A stretch of 8,442 bases of DNA from contig CAMOIZ010000041.1 in the NCBI GenBank assembly GCA_946616385.1, forward strand, positions 1 through 8,442. The letters are read 5' to 3'. The notes below the pieces were generated by a model that searched no databases, was not told the DNA's origin, and saw only the letters and a program-made list of their open reading frames with translations. Made by a program: the position numbers and the translations under genes. The stretch's first letter is position 1, and the number at the start of each line of letters is the position of its first letter. Positions 1 through 6,837 of the stretch are shown one piece after another. This DNA comes from an uncultured Bacteroidales bacterium. Its GTDB lineage: Bacteria > Bacteroidota > Bacteroidia > Bacteroidales > UBA932.

Positions 1-1477
1 GTGCCAAAGAGAGAGCCTGTCGTACGGCTGCCGGGACGGATCCTTCCGGGATATCATCTCCGGCGGCGACCGAACAGTTCAGATCGGGCCGCAACATTTT
101 CAGCCTGCGCTTCAGCTCTTCTGCCGGCATCGCCCTCTGGTTTCCGGGGGCGGCGAGGATGTACCTGGCGCCGGAGGGCATCATCGGAGCGATTCCGGCC
201 AGGTCTTTGTCTGCCATTATCCCGTATACTATAATGATGTTTCGCCCTTCTTCCTGCATCTTTTCCAGCCGCGCGAAATTCTCTTTCAGCGCCGGAGGGT
301 TATGCCCGATGTCGCAGATGACTTCCGGCTCTGTGCAGATGCGCTGCCACCTTCCCCACAGTCCGGTCCTTTTTCCGGCCGAGCATATAGCTGCAGCCTG
401 CGACCTTCCCCAATTTCGGCTATTATTGGGGAAGGTACCCCCTTCGGAGATACTACCTTCCCCGAATCGGGGCATTTTTGGGGAAGGTCCCCCCTTTGGA
501 GACACTACCTTCCCCGAATCGGGGCATTTTTGGGGAAGGTCAGGATCGAGGGAAGAGCTGGAAGCAAGTATTTCCAGAGCTGTCAGCACCGTGTGAAGAT
601 TGAGGTCCTGGCAGGGGCCTGTGAGGTCCATCTTTGTCTGGAGCTCGTCCTCTTCGTCAAAAGCCGGCACGTCGGATGCGAATACCAGCGGGGCACCTTC
701 AGCCGCAGCGACCTTCTCGAAAACCGGAGCGGTTTCCGCGTCCCGAACTCCTACCACGGCGGGCACTCCCGGCTTGAAGATGCCGGCTTTCTCGAAAGCT
801 ATTTCCGCACGGGTGGAACCAAGCAACGCACAGTGGTCCAGGCCTATGGATGTGACCACCGAAAGCACCGGAGTAATGATGTTTGTGCTGTCCAGACGGC
901 CGCCCAGGCCGACTTCAATCACAGCGGCATCCACACCCTTGCGGGCGAACCACCAGAAGGCCATGCCAGTTGTAATCTCAAAGAACGACAGCCCTTCTGT
1001 TTCACTCTCGTATAAATTCAGGAATTCCCAGACTTCCTCTCGGGATATCATTTCGAAACCGTTTTCAGTTACGATTTTCATCCTTTCGCGGAAATCCAGC
1101 AGATGCGGCGAGGTGTACAGCCCGACTGCGGCGGCCTCGCGGGGGGCCATCCGCGACGGGCAAAGGGCCGCTTCCGTGCCACTGAAAAGGTGGCCCGGAT
1201 ACCGGCATTGCCCGTCCGCATGCATCAGGCCGCCGCATCCGGTGGCCAATGCCGAGGCGAGCATGCTGCAGACGCTGCCTTTGCCGTTGGTGCCCGCAAC
1301 GTGAATGCACGGGTACTCCTTCCAGGGGTCCCCGAGCAGGGCGCTGAAACGCTTCATTCCGGATAGCCCCGGCTTGTAGGAATCCGGAGTGAAGCCGGTT
1401 TTCTGCACCGACTGGAATCGCTCGAAAAGAGAATCCAGACGGGAATTGTATGAATCTATATCAAAAACGGGTTGCAT
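1..1477 (-). CDS. folC: Bifunctional folylpolyglutamate/dihydrofolate synthase FolC (3' end outside window)
   Basis: Cytoplasmic Mur-ligase-family enzyme that uses ATP to add L-glutamate to reduced folates (and, in bifunctional forms, to dihydropteroate). Reading the minus strand from 1477 gives 492 open codons up to the window edge. Visible landmarks are the P-loop AGTNGKGS (61-68), VGLYTSPHLLDFRER (118-132), the family signature VIEVGLGGRLDSTNI (186-200), ISLDH-like IGLDH (211-215), EKAGIFKPG (229-237), and the C-terminal-domain motifs TGLWGRWQ (371-378) and CDIGHN (388-393). Roughly 20-30 C-terminal residues are missing only because the window ends. An in-frame stop lies 6 bases before this ATG, and about 60 residues before the P-loop fits the family, so the start is well supported. 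The protein is larger than the usual 420-440 residues because of two extra segments, at residues 81-117 and about 310-360. Both are encoded by palindromic DNA (see the repeat entries). Transcribed divergently from the PurL-like gene. Identity is certain; whether it is fully active with the inserts is inference. Confidence 0.95.
   Translation of the reverse strand, partial: MQPVFDIDSYNSRLDSLFERFQSVQKTGFTPDSYKPGLSGMKRFSALLGDPWKEYPCIHVAGTNGKGSVCSMLASALATGCGGLMHADGQCRYPGHLFSGTEAALCPSRMAPREAAAVGLYTSPHLLDFRERMKIVTENGFEMISREEVWEFLNLYESETEGLSFFEITTGMAFWWFARKGVDAAVIEVGLGGRLDSTNIITPVLSVVTSIGLDHCALLGSTRAEIAFEKAGIFKPGVPAVVGVRDAETAPVFEKVAAAEGAPLVFASDVPAFDEEDELQTKMDLTGPCQDLNLHTVLTALEILASSSSLDPDLPQKCPDSGKVVSPKGGPSPKMPRFGEGSISEGGTFPNNSRNWGRSQAAAICSAGKRTGLWGRWQRICTEPEVICDIGHNPPALKENFARLEKMQEEGRNIIIVYGIMADKDLAGIAPMMPSGARYILAAPGNQRAMPAEELKRRLKMLRPDLNCSVAAGDDIPEGSVPAAVRQALSLA
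403..540. repeat. Array of three 34-bp palindromes (52-bp period) inside folC
   Basis: Three hairpin units lie at 403-436, 455-488 and 507-540, separated by two similar 18-bp linkers (437-454 and 489-506). Each unit has 9-bp perfect arms, ACCTTCCCC and GGGGAAGGT, around a 16-base loop. Units 2 and 3 are identical over all 34 bases; unit 1 keeps both arms but its loop matches at only about 9 of 16 positions. The loop of units 2 and 3 also holds CCCCGAATCGGGG, which could form a competing smaller hairpin. The whole array is 138 bp, a multiple of three, and leaves the folC frame open. Because the period is 52 bp, the three units are read in three different frames. It falls in the linker between the central and C-terminal domains of FolC. 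It resembles REP-like or in-gene palindromic elements; no transposase is nearby. Confidence 0.9.
1127..1237. repeat. 111-bp palindromic segment inserted in folC (residues 81-117)
   Basis: The segment is bounded by an 11-bp perfect inverted repeat, TGCGGCGGCCT at 1127-1137 and AGGCCGCCGCA at 1227-1237. Inside lies a second perfect 9-bp inverted repeat, GACGGGCAA at 1155-1163 and TTGCCCGTC at 1208-1216. Nested within that are further collinear pairings: GCCG 1167-1170 with CGGC 1203-1206, CCG 1174-1176 with CGG 1196-1198, and GCCAC 1178-1182 with GTGGC 1190-1194. It encodes a Cys/Gly/Ala-rich stretch between the P-loop helix (ending ASALATG) and VGLYTSPHL, where other FolC proteins have only about six residues. 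The outer arms are Gly/Ala-codon-like GC repeats, so part of the symmetry could be chance; the inner pairing is harder to explain that way. The length is exactly 37 codons. Confidence 0.6.
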
Positions 1478-1502
1478 CTGAATTCAAAAATAACTATTTT
1501 TG
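1472..1502 (+). promoter_or_regulatory. Candidate promoter of the PurL-like/phoH operon
   Basis: TATTTTTG at 1495-1502 fits the Bacteroidota -7 consensus TAnnTTTG. TTG at 1472-1474 lies 20 bases upstream, the spacing expected for the -33 element of the primary Bacteroidota sigma factor. The ATG at 1521 follows 18 bases after the -7 element. The -33 part overlaps the first codons of folC on the opposite strand, so the two transcription units share this region. Confidence 0.5.
1485..1492 (-). promoter_or_regulatory. Candidate -7 element of the folC promoter
   Basis: Reading the minus strand, TATTTTTG (1492 to 1485) fits the Bacteroidota -7 consensus TAnnTTTG. It ends only 7 bases before the folC ATG, which would make the transcript nearly leaderless. 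No good -33 TTG is seen at the expected distance, only TTTTC around 1512-1516. It forms one arm of a perfect palindrome with the forward element at 1495-1502. Confidence 0.4.
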
Positions 1503-1520
1503 GAAGATTTTGAAAATTAG

Positions 1521-2645
1521 ATGGAAATTAAGTCATCTGCGTTGCATTCGCCCTACATCATCGACGGAGTCCGCCAAAGTGTGACTCCGGTGCAGATTTT
1601 GGCGGGCGTCAGCGCTTATCCCATTGAATCTTCATCGGATGCCGAACTGCCTCCGATGGTGGATGAGACCCCTGATGTGGATCCTGCTCCGGTCGCCCTC
1701 GACCCGCGGAAGGTGGAGAAATATCTGGCATCCATGCAGAAAACGGCCCGCGAGATACCCATGGCTTTCGCCGGGGCGTATACCCGCAGCCGTATCGCCT
1801 GCACACTCATCGACTGCATCTGGAAGATGGGGCATTTCCGTATCGGAGATCTCTGCCTTGACGCACAGTGGCGGTGGAACAATCTCAAGCTCGGAAACGC
1901 AGCCGGTTTCTATCGTTCCGTCGAGGCTGTGGGCGAAATGCTGGACGGGCTCGACATCCGCCTGCGCAACTTCGACATTTCCGTTACCGACACCCCCTGC
2001 GAAATGCGGCTTGGTGCAGATGTGCGTACCGGCGATTTCGAGGAAGACCTTATCGAACAACCCTATACCACTGCCAGTCCTCATATAGGTGCCGCCGGCA
2101 TCCCCGGCAGTTTCCTGCCCGACGAGCAAAGCTGGATAATCTACATTCCATTCGATTCGTCGGCCTACAGGCTGGGCGGCTCGTTGCTGGCGCAGGCGCT
2201 GGGAATCAATCCTCCGCTGGAACCGCAGCCGATAGACACCGATTATTTCATTGATTGTTATGAGGTTGTGCGTGAACTGGTAGAAGACGGTATCGTGCTG
2301 TCCGGCGCTACCGTCGGCGAAGGAGGACTCCTTTCGGCTCTCAAGGGCATGGGCTCTCCGCGTGCCGGTGCGGTCCTGGATCTTTCCGACCTCAAGCGCG
2401 CCTGCTCCGACACCGATCTCACCAGCATCCTGTTTGCGGAGGTGCCGGGAGTGGTAATACAGATCCGCGACATCGATTTCGATTATATAGACGCCGAACT
2501 GCTTTTGCAGGATGTGGCTTTCTACCCCCTCGGACATCCCGTGATGAACGGAGGAGCCGTGAGGGTGAAGTCTTCTGCAAAGACAGGCATACAGAATATC
2601 CTCGAATCCCTCGTACAGCGTCAGGGAGGGGAGGGAGAAGATTAA
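1521..2645 (+). CDS. PurL-like (AIR-synthase fold) protein with altered nucleotide-site motifs; function unknown
   Basis: A 374-residue soluble protein with no signal peptide or membrane segment. From memory of the family, residues about 75-345 align with the C-terminal synthase half of large-type (Bacteroides/E. coli) phosphoribosylformylglycinamidine synthase. The landmarks are NNLKLGNAAGFYRSVEAVGE (120-139; PurL has SLSANW...LYxAVxA), FDSSAYRLGGSLLAQALG (211-228; PurL has FDxLKLGGSAFAQxL), a DYF...VRELVEDGIVLSG stretch (241-262), and ILFAEVPGVVIQI (303-315; PurL has ILFAENPGVVIQV). Motifs normally conserved differ: the GHDxSxGG motif reads GATVGEGG (262-269) and the GKDSLS-like segment reads RNFDIS (149-154). 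No N-terminal PurL half or glutaminase domain is present. It is therefore probably a paralog that no longer makes FGAM, perhaps a structural or regulatory protein. Sits 9 bp before phoH, with which it is probably cotranscribed. Homology is fairly secure; role is unknown. Confidence 0.75.
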   Translation: MEIKSSALHSPYIIDGVRQSVTPVQILAGVSAYPIESSSDAELPPMVDETPDVDPAPVALDPRKVEKYLASMQKTAREIPMAFAGAYTRSRIACTLIDCIWKMGHFRIGDLCLDAQWRWNNLKLGNAAGFYRSVEAVGEMLDGLDIRLRNFDISVTDTPCEMRLGADVRTGDFEEDLIEQPYTTASPHIGAAGIPGSFLPDEQSWIIYIPFDSSAYRLGGSLLAQALGINPPLEPQPIDTDYFIDCYEVVRELVEDGIVLSGATVGEGGLLSALKGMGSPRAGAVLDLSDLKRACSDTDLTSILFAEVPGVVIQIRDIDFDYIDAELLLQDVAFYPLGHPVMNGGAVRVKSSAKTGIQNILESLVQRQGGEGED

Positions 2646-2654
2646 AACTGAATT

Positions 2655-3998
2655 ATGGGTAAACCGAAGATTTTTGTACTGGACACCAACGTCCCCCTGC
2701 ACGACCACAAGGCGATCCGCCGCTTCCGCGACAACAATCTGGTGATTCCGATTGCAGTGGTCGAGGAACTCGACAAATTCAAGAAAGGAACAGATGCTCT
2801 TGCCTATAACGCCCGCCATTTCCTGAGGGATCTCGACAAGATTTCCGACGGAAAGACCTTCGGCGAAAAGGGCCTCCCGATCGGAAAGGACCTCGGCCTC
2901 ATCAAGGTGGAACCCAACCATCCTTTCCCCGAAGCGCTCAAGGACCTCTTCAAGGATGACATTCAGGATCACCGCATTCTCGCCACGGCAATCTGGGTGC
3001 GCGACAACAATCCCGGCACGTTCGTGGCGCTTGTCACCAAGGACGTGAACCTCCGCATGAAGGCCAAGGCGGCAGGGATGGAGGTTCAGGATTATCTGAC
3101 CGACCGTGTGGAAGAGTCCAAGGTGGAGAATGCCAACAGCGAGGTCCAGTATTATACCCTTGCTCCGGAAATCCTGCAGGAACTTGTCTATGGTCCGGAG
3201 AATGCCATCGAATGGAAAGATGTCGTGGCGAAGGAACCCGAAGCCAACCAGTTGTTCAAGTTCCGCTGGCAGGGAGACAAAGGGGCCGATACCGTCTGCG
3301 CGCGTTACGATGCCGACAGGCGCAAGGTGGTCATGATCAAGGCGAAGACTGCGTACGGCATCAGGCCGCGCAACGATGAGCAGAAGATGGCTCTCGACGC
3401 ACTTATGAATCCGAAAGTCAAGCTGGTCACCCTTACCGGAGGAGCCGGTACCGGAAAGACTCTGCTGGCTCTTGCCGCGGCTTTGGAACAGGAGAAGGAT
3501 TTCGACCAGATTTACATCTCGCGTCCGGCCGTTATCCTCGGTAACCAGGACATAGGATTCCTGCCAGGCGACAAGAATACCAAGATGACGCCCTTCCTCC
3601 AGCCCCTGATGGACAATCTCAACGTGATCAAAAGCCAGTTCAAGGCATCTTCCCGCGAGGCTACCCATCTTGACGGTCTGCTCAAGGACGAAAAACTCGT
3701 GATCGAACCGCTCGCCTACATCCGCGGCCGCAGCCTCGGAAACGCATTCTTCATCATCGACGAGGCCCAGAACCTCACTCCTCTCGAGGTGAAGACGATC
3801 GTGACCAGGGCAGGGGAGGGAACCAAGATAGTGATGACGGGTGATATTTTCCAGATCGACCAGCCTTATCTGGATCAGTGGAGCAACGGCCTCACCCATA
3901 CGGGCGAGAAGATGGACGGGCAGAAACTTTTCCAGCATGTATTCCTTCGCAAGGGCGAGCGCAGCGAGCTTTCCGAAATCGCTGCCAAACTGCTTTAG
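2655..3998 (+). CDS. PhoH-family protein: N-terminal PIN RNase domain fused to PhoH ATPase
   Basis: A 447-residue cytoplasmic protein of the PhoH2/YlaK type. The N-terminal PIN domain (about 5-150) shows VLDTN with D10, VVEELDKFKKG with E37/E38 and D40, D105 in QDHRILATA, and VTKD with D130, consistent with a metal-binding acidic nuclease site. The C-terminal PhoH domain (about 240-447) has Walker A GGAGTGKT (262-269), Walker B FFIIDEAQN (365-373), the MTGDIFQID motif (394-402) and a basic LRKGERSELSEIAA tail. In the family, mycobacterial PhoH2 has been shown to act as an RNA helicase/ribonuclease; applying that activity here is inference. Length and domain order are typical and both active sites look intact. 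The ATG starts 9 bp after the PurL-like stop with no promoter motif between them, so an operon is likely. Translation ends at TAG 3996-3998, and no terminator with a T-run follows. Confidence 0.92.
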   Translation: MGKPKIFVLDTNVPLHDHKAIRRFRDNNLVIPIAVVEELDKFKKGTDALAYNARHFLRDLDKISDGKTFGEKGLPIGKDLGLIKVEPNHPFPEALKDLFKDDIQDHRILATAIWVRDNNPGTFVALVTKDVNLRMKAKAAGMEVQDYLTDRVEESKVENANSEVQYYTLAPEILQELVYGPENAIEWKDVVAKEPEANQLFKFRWQGDKGADTVCARYDADRRKVVMIKAKTAYGIRPRNDEQKMALDALMNPKVKLVTLTGGAGTGKTLLALAAALEQEKDFDQIYISRPAVILGNQDIGFLPGDKNTKMTPFLQPLMDNLNVIKSQFKASSREATHLDGLLKDEKLVIEPLAYIRGRSLGNAFFIIDEAQNLTPLEVKTIVTRAGEGTKIVMTGDIFQIDQPYLDQWSNGLTHTGEKMDGQKLFQHVFLRKGERSELSEIAAKLL

Positions 3999-4011
3999 CA
4001 GCCTTGTTTGC

Positions 4012-4051
4012 AAATCGCGGGAATTATTGCTAAATTCGCGGGTTATTTTTG
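4012..4051 (+). promoter_or_regulatory. Candidate ppdK promoter with imperfect direct repeats
   Basis: TATTTTTG at 4044-4051 fits the Bacteroidota -7 consensus and ends 24 bases before the ppdK ATG. Two imperfect direct repeats run into it: AAATCGCGGG (4012-4021), followed by AATTATTG, and AAATTCGCGGG (4032-4042), followed by TTATTTTTG. The spacing of about 20 bp is close to two helical turns, as for a regulator binding one face. An 8-bp palindrome TTTGCAAA (4007-4014) overlaps the first copy. No clear -33 TTG is present at the usual distance, so the promoter may depend on an activator. This is inference from pattern only. Confidence 0.45.
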
Positions 4052-4075
4052 AAAATTATCTAAGTATTACAGAAT

Positions 4076-6805
4076 ATGTCAGACATGAAAAAGAGGGTTT
4101 ATCGCTTTGGCGGCAAGACCGCGGAAGGCGATGGATCAATGCGTGAGCTCCTCGGAGGAAAGGGAGCCAATCTGGCGGAAATGAGCCGCCTCGGAATGCC
4201 GGTGCCTGCCGGATTTACCATAACTACTGAATGCTGCGCCGAGTATTATCAGCTTGGCGGCGGTTATTCCGCAGAACTCAAGGGTGAAGTTGCCGAAGCC
4301 CTTGCCGCTACAGAAAAACTTATGGGCAAGAAATTCGGCGATACCGAGGATCCCCTCCTCGTAAGCTGCCGTTCCGGCGCCCGCAGTTCCATGCCGGGTA
4401 TGATGGACACCATCCTCAATATCGGCCTCTGCTCCGCAACTCTCCCCGGAATGATCAAGAAGACCGGCAACCCCCGTTTCGTGTATGATGCATACAGGCG
4501 CCTCATCATGATGTACTCCGACGTCGTCATGGAGAAGGCCGAGGGCATCGAGCCCGAGGACGGACAGGGAATCCGCCAGCAGCTCGACCGCATGATGCAG
4601 GAACTCAAGGATGCCAAGGGATACAAATCCGACACCGACATCACTGCAGAGGAACTCAAGGAACTTTGCGACAAGTTCAAGGCAAAGGTAAAGGAAGTTC
4701 TTGGAGTCGAGTTCCCCGACACCGCCGAGGCCCAGCTTTGGGGCTCCATCGGCGGAGTGTTCAAGAGCTGGAACGGAAAGCGTGCCATCGCTTACCGCCG
4801 TATCGAGAAGATTCCCGATGACTGGGGAACCGCTGTAAATGTGCAGAGCATGGTGTTCGGAAACATGGGAAATACCTCCGCAACAGGTGTGGCTTTCAGC
4901 CGCAACCCTGCTTCCGGCGACAACAAGTTCTATGGTGAGTGGCTCATCAACGCCCAGGGCGAAGACGTGGTTGCCGGTATCCGTACCCCCAACCCCCTCA
5001 ACGAGGCCACTAAGAGCGAGAAAAACAAGAACCTCGCTTCCCTCGAGACCGCTATGCCCGAGGTCTACAAAGAGCTTGACGAAATCCGCAAGCGCCTCGA
5101 AGACCACTTCCAGGACATGCAGGACATCGAGTTCACCATCCAGGAAGGCAAGCTCTGGATGCTGCAGTGCCGTATCGGCAAGCGCACCGGTATCGCCGCC
5201 CTTCAGATGGCCATGGACATGCTTGAAGAAGGAATGATCGACGAGCGTACCGCCGTGATGCGCGTATCTCCCGCACAGCTCGACGAGATCCTGCACCCCG
5301 TGCTCGACCCCGCTTCCGAGAAGAAGGCCACCGTCATCGCCAAGGGTCTGCCCGCATCACCGGGCGGAGCTGTAGGAACCATCGTGTTCACCTCCGAGGC
5401 TGCAATGGCAGCAGCTGCTGCCGGCAAGAAGACCATCCTCATCCGTGAGGAGACTTCTCCCGAAGACATCGAAGGCATGCGCGCTTCTGCAGGTATCCTC
5501 ACCACCCGCGGTGGCATGACATCCCACGCTGCACTCGTTGCACGCGGCTGGGGCAAGTGCTGCATCGTTGGCTGCGAGGCCATGAAGATCAACTTTGCCG
5601 CAAAGACCGTTTCCTTCGAGGGATCCGACAAAGTATATAAGGAAGGCGAGTGGTTCTCCCTGAACGGCAGCAAGGGCTTCGTTTACGGCACCAAGATCGA
5701 TACCATGGATGCAAGCGAGAATCCTCTCTTCATCAAGTTCATGAGCATCGTCGACAAATACCGCAGGCTCGGAATCCGCACCAATGCAGATACTCCCGAG
5801 GATGCCGACCGTGCACTCAAGTTCGGTGCAGAGGGCATCGGCCTCTTCCGTATCGAGCACATGTTCTACGGACGCAACTCCGAGACTCCTCTCACCAAGC
5901 TGCGCAAGATGATCCTTTCTTCTACGGAAGAAGAGCGCCGCGCCGCCCTCGCAGAACTCATGCCTTTCATCAAGGCATCCGTCAAGAGCACCCTCAAGGT
6001 GATGGACGGCAAACCGGTAGTGTTCCGTCTGCTCGACCCGCCTCTCCACGAGTTCGTTCCCAAGACCGAGGACAAGAAACTGGAAATCGCGAAGGAACTT
6101 GGCGTTTCCGTTGGTGAAGTAGAGAAGCGTGGCGACAACCTCCACGAAATCAACCCTATGATGGGTCACCGCGGAGTGCGTCTGCACGTCACCTACCCTC
6201 TCATCGCCGAAACTCAGTACAGGGCTATCTTCGAGGCTACCGCAGAACTTATGCGCGAAGGCCTGCATCCCCAGCCCGAGATCATGATCCCTGTCACCAT
6301 CTCCGCACGCGAGCTCAGCTTCCAGAAGGCGATCTGCGACCGTATCCTTGCAGAGGTTGAGGCACACTTCGGAGGAATGCAGATCGAGTATCACTTCGGT
6401 ACAATGATCGAAATCCCCCGCGCCGCCCTTACCGCCGACCGCATGGCACGTACCGCCGAGTTCTTCAGCTTCGGTACCAACGACCTTACCCAGATGACCT
6501 TCGGCTTCAGCCGCGACGATGTGGGCACCTTCATGGGCGACTACCTCGGCAACAAGATCCTGGATGCAGATCCTTTCCAGACCATCGATGTGAAGGGTGT
6601 AGGCAAGCTCGTTGAATATGGTATCCAGAACGGACGCAGCAAGCGCGCCGACCTCAAGTGCGGCGTCTGCGGCGAACACGGCGGAGATCCCGATTCCGTA
6701 CGCTTCTTCAACAAGATCGGAGTCGACTACGTCAGCTGCTCACCGTTCCGCGTGCCGATCGCACGGCTCGCTGCGGCCCAGGCTGCAATCGAGCAGGAGA
6801 AATAA
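4076..6805 (+). CDS. ppdK: Pyruvate, phosphate dikinase
   Basis: Cytoplasmic 909-residue enzyme that reversibly interconverts pyruvate + ATP + Pi and phosphoenolpyruvate + AMP + PPi, linking glycolysis and gluconeogenesis in anaerobes. The ATP-grasp nucleotide domain (about 1-390) carries GGKGANLAEM (27-36) and SCRSGARSSMPGMMDT (97-112). The swivelling phosphohistidine domain (about 415-530) carries TTRGGMTSHAALVARGWG (476-493), with catalytic His484 and the Thr482 that is the regulatory site in plant PPDK. The C-terminal PEP/pyruvate barrel (about 535-909) carries GIGLFRIEHMF (587-597), RLLDPPLHEF (651-660), GHRGVRL (697-703), SFGTNDLTQMTFGFSRDD (798-815) and CGVCGEHGGDP (862-872), where Cys865 is the expected acid/base. 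All catalytic residues are present. The Clostridium symbiosum enzyme is 874 residues; the Bacteroidota form is slightly longer. A second ATG at 4085 (MKKRVY) is an alternative start. Probably monocistronic, with its own promoter motif and a strong terminator. Confidence 0.98.
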   Translation: MSDMKKRVYRFGGKTAEGDGSMRELLGGKGANLAEMSRLGMPVPAGFTITTECCAEYYQLGGGYSAELKGEVAEALAATEKLMGKKFGDTEDPLLVSCRSGARSSMPGMMDTILNIGLCSATLPGMIKKTGNPRFVYDAYRRLIMMYSDVVMEKAEGIEPEDGQGIRQQLDRMMQELKDAKGYKSDTDITAEELKELCDKFKAKVKEVLGVEFPDTAEAQLWGSIGGVFKSWNGKRAIAYRRIEKIPDDWGTAVNVQSMVFGNMGNTSATGVAFSRNPASGDNKFYGEWLINAQGEDVVAGIRTPNPLNEATKSEKNKNLASLETAMPEVYKELDEIRKRLEDHFQDMQDIEFTIQEGKLWMLQCRIGKRTGIAALQMAMDMLEEGMIDERTAVMRVSPAQLDEILHPVLDPASEKKATVIAKGLPASPGGAVGTIVFTSEAAMAAAAAGKKTILIREETSPEDIEGMRASAGILTTRGGMTSHAALVARGWGKCCIVGCEAMKINFAAKTVSFEGSDKVYKEGEWFSLNGSKGFVYGTKIDTMDASENPLFIKFMSIVDKYRRLGIRTNADTPEDADRALKFGAEGIGLFRIEHMFYGRNSETPLTKLRKMILSSTEEERRAALAELMPFIKASVKSTLKVMDGKPVVFRLLDPPLHEFVPKTEDKKLEIAKELGVSVGEVEKRGDNLHEINPMMGHRGVRLHVTYPLIAETQYRAIFEATAELMREGLHPQPEIMIPVTISARELSFQKAICDRILAEVEAHFGGMQIEYHFGTMIEIPRAALTADRMARTAEFFSFGTNDLTQMTFGFSRDDVGTFMGDYLGNKILDADPFQTIDVKGVGKLVEYGIQNGRSKRADLKCGVCGEHGGDPDSVRFFNKIGVDYVSCSPFRVPIARLAAAQAAIEQEK

Positions 6806-6833
6806 AAAAAAGCGGCGCGAGCCGCTTTTTTTT
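6804..6833. terminator. Bidirectional intrinsic terminator between ppdK and the lipoprotein gene
   Basis: A GCGGC/GCCGC stem (6812-6816 and 6821-6825) closes a GCGA tetraloop of the stable GNRA type. It is flanked by 8 A (6804-6811) and 8 T (6826-6833), which extend the pairing to 13 bp. With a T-run on either strand it can stop ppdK transcripts from the left and the lipoprotein transcript from the right. The ppdK stop codon overlaps the A-run and the lipoprotein stop lies only 4 bases beyond the T-run. Confidence 0.93.
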
Positions 6834-6837
6834 GTCT

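Noticed and set aside
403..540. A miniature CRISPR array.
   Set aside because: The repeats are regular (52-bp period), but the two spacers are only 18 bp and nearly identical to each other (about 15 of 18). The array lies inside a coding gene and no cas genes are present.
302..1015. A 237-codon plus-strand open frame across the left region, and other plus-strand frames at 159-596, 600-1304 and 1103-1366.
   Set aside because: These are the reverse or shifted frames of folC, whose P-loop, GLGGRLDSTN and GHN motifs identify the minus strand as coding.
1..1477. folC as a pseudogene, given its abnormal segments.
   Set aside because: The frame is continuous for 492 codons with all visible active-site motifs intact. 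The missing C-terminus is due only to the window edge, and both extra segments preserve the frame.
3990..4001. CTGC-TTTA-GCAG hairpin at the phoH stop codon as a terminator.
   Set aside because: The stem is four or five pairs and is not followed by a T-run, so it is unlikely to stop transcription on its own.
1632..4013. A 793-codon open frame on the minus strand opposite the PurL-like and phoH genes, with similar long antisense frames opposite ppdK (4136-5296 and 5357-6679).
   Set aside because: It is in exact antisense register with two clearly homologous plus-strand genes that simply avoid TTA, CTA and TCA codons. The predicted protein shows no recognisable domain and the frame spans a gene junction.
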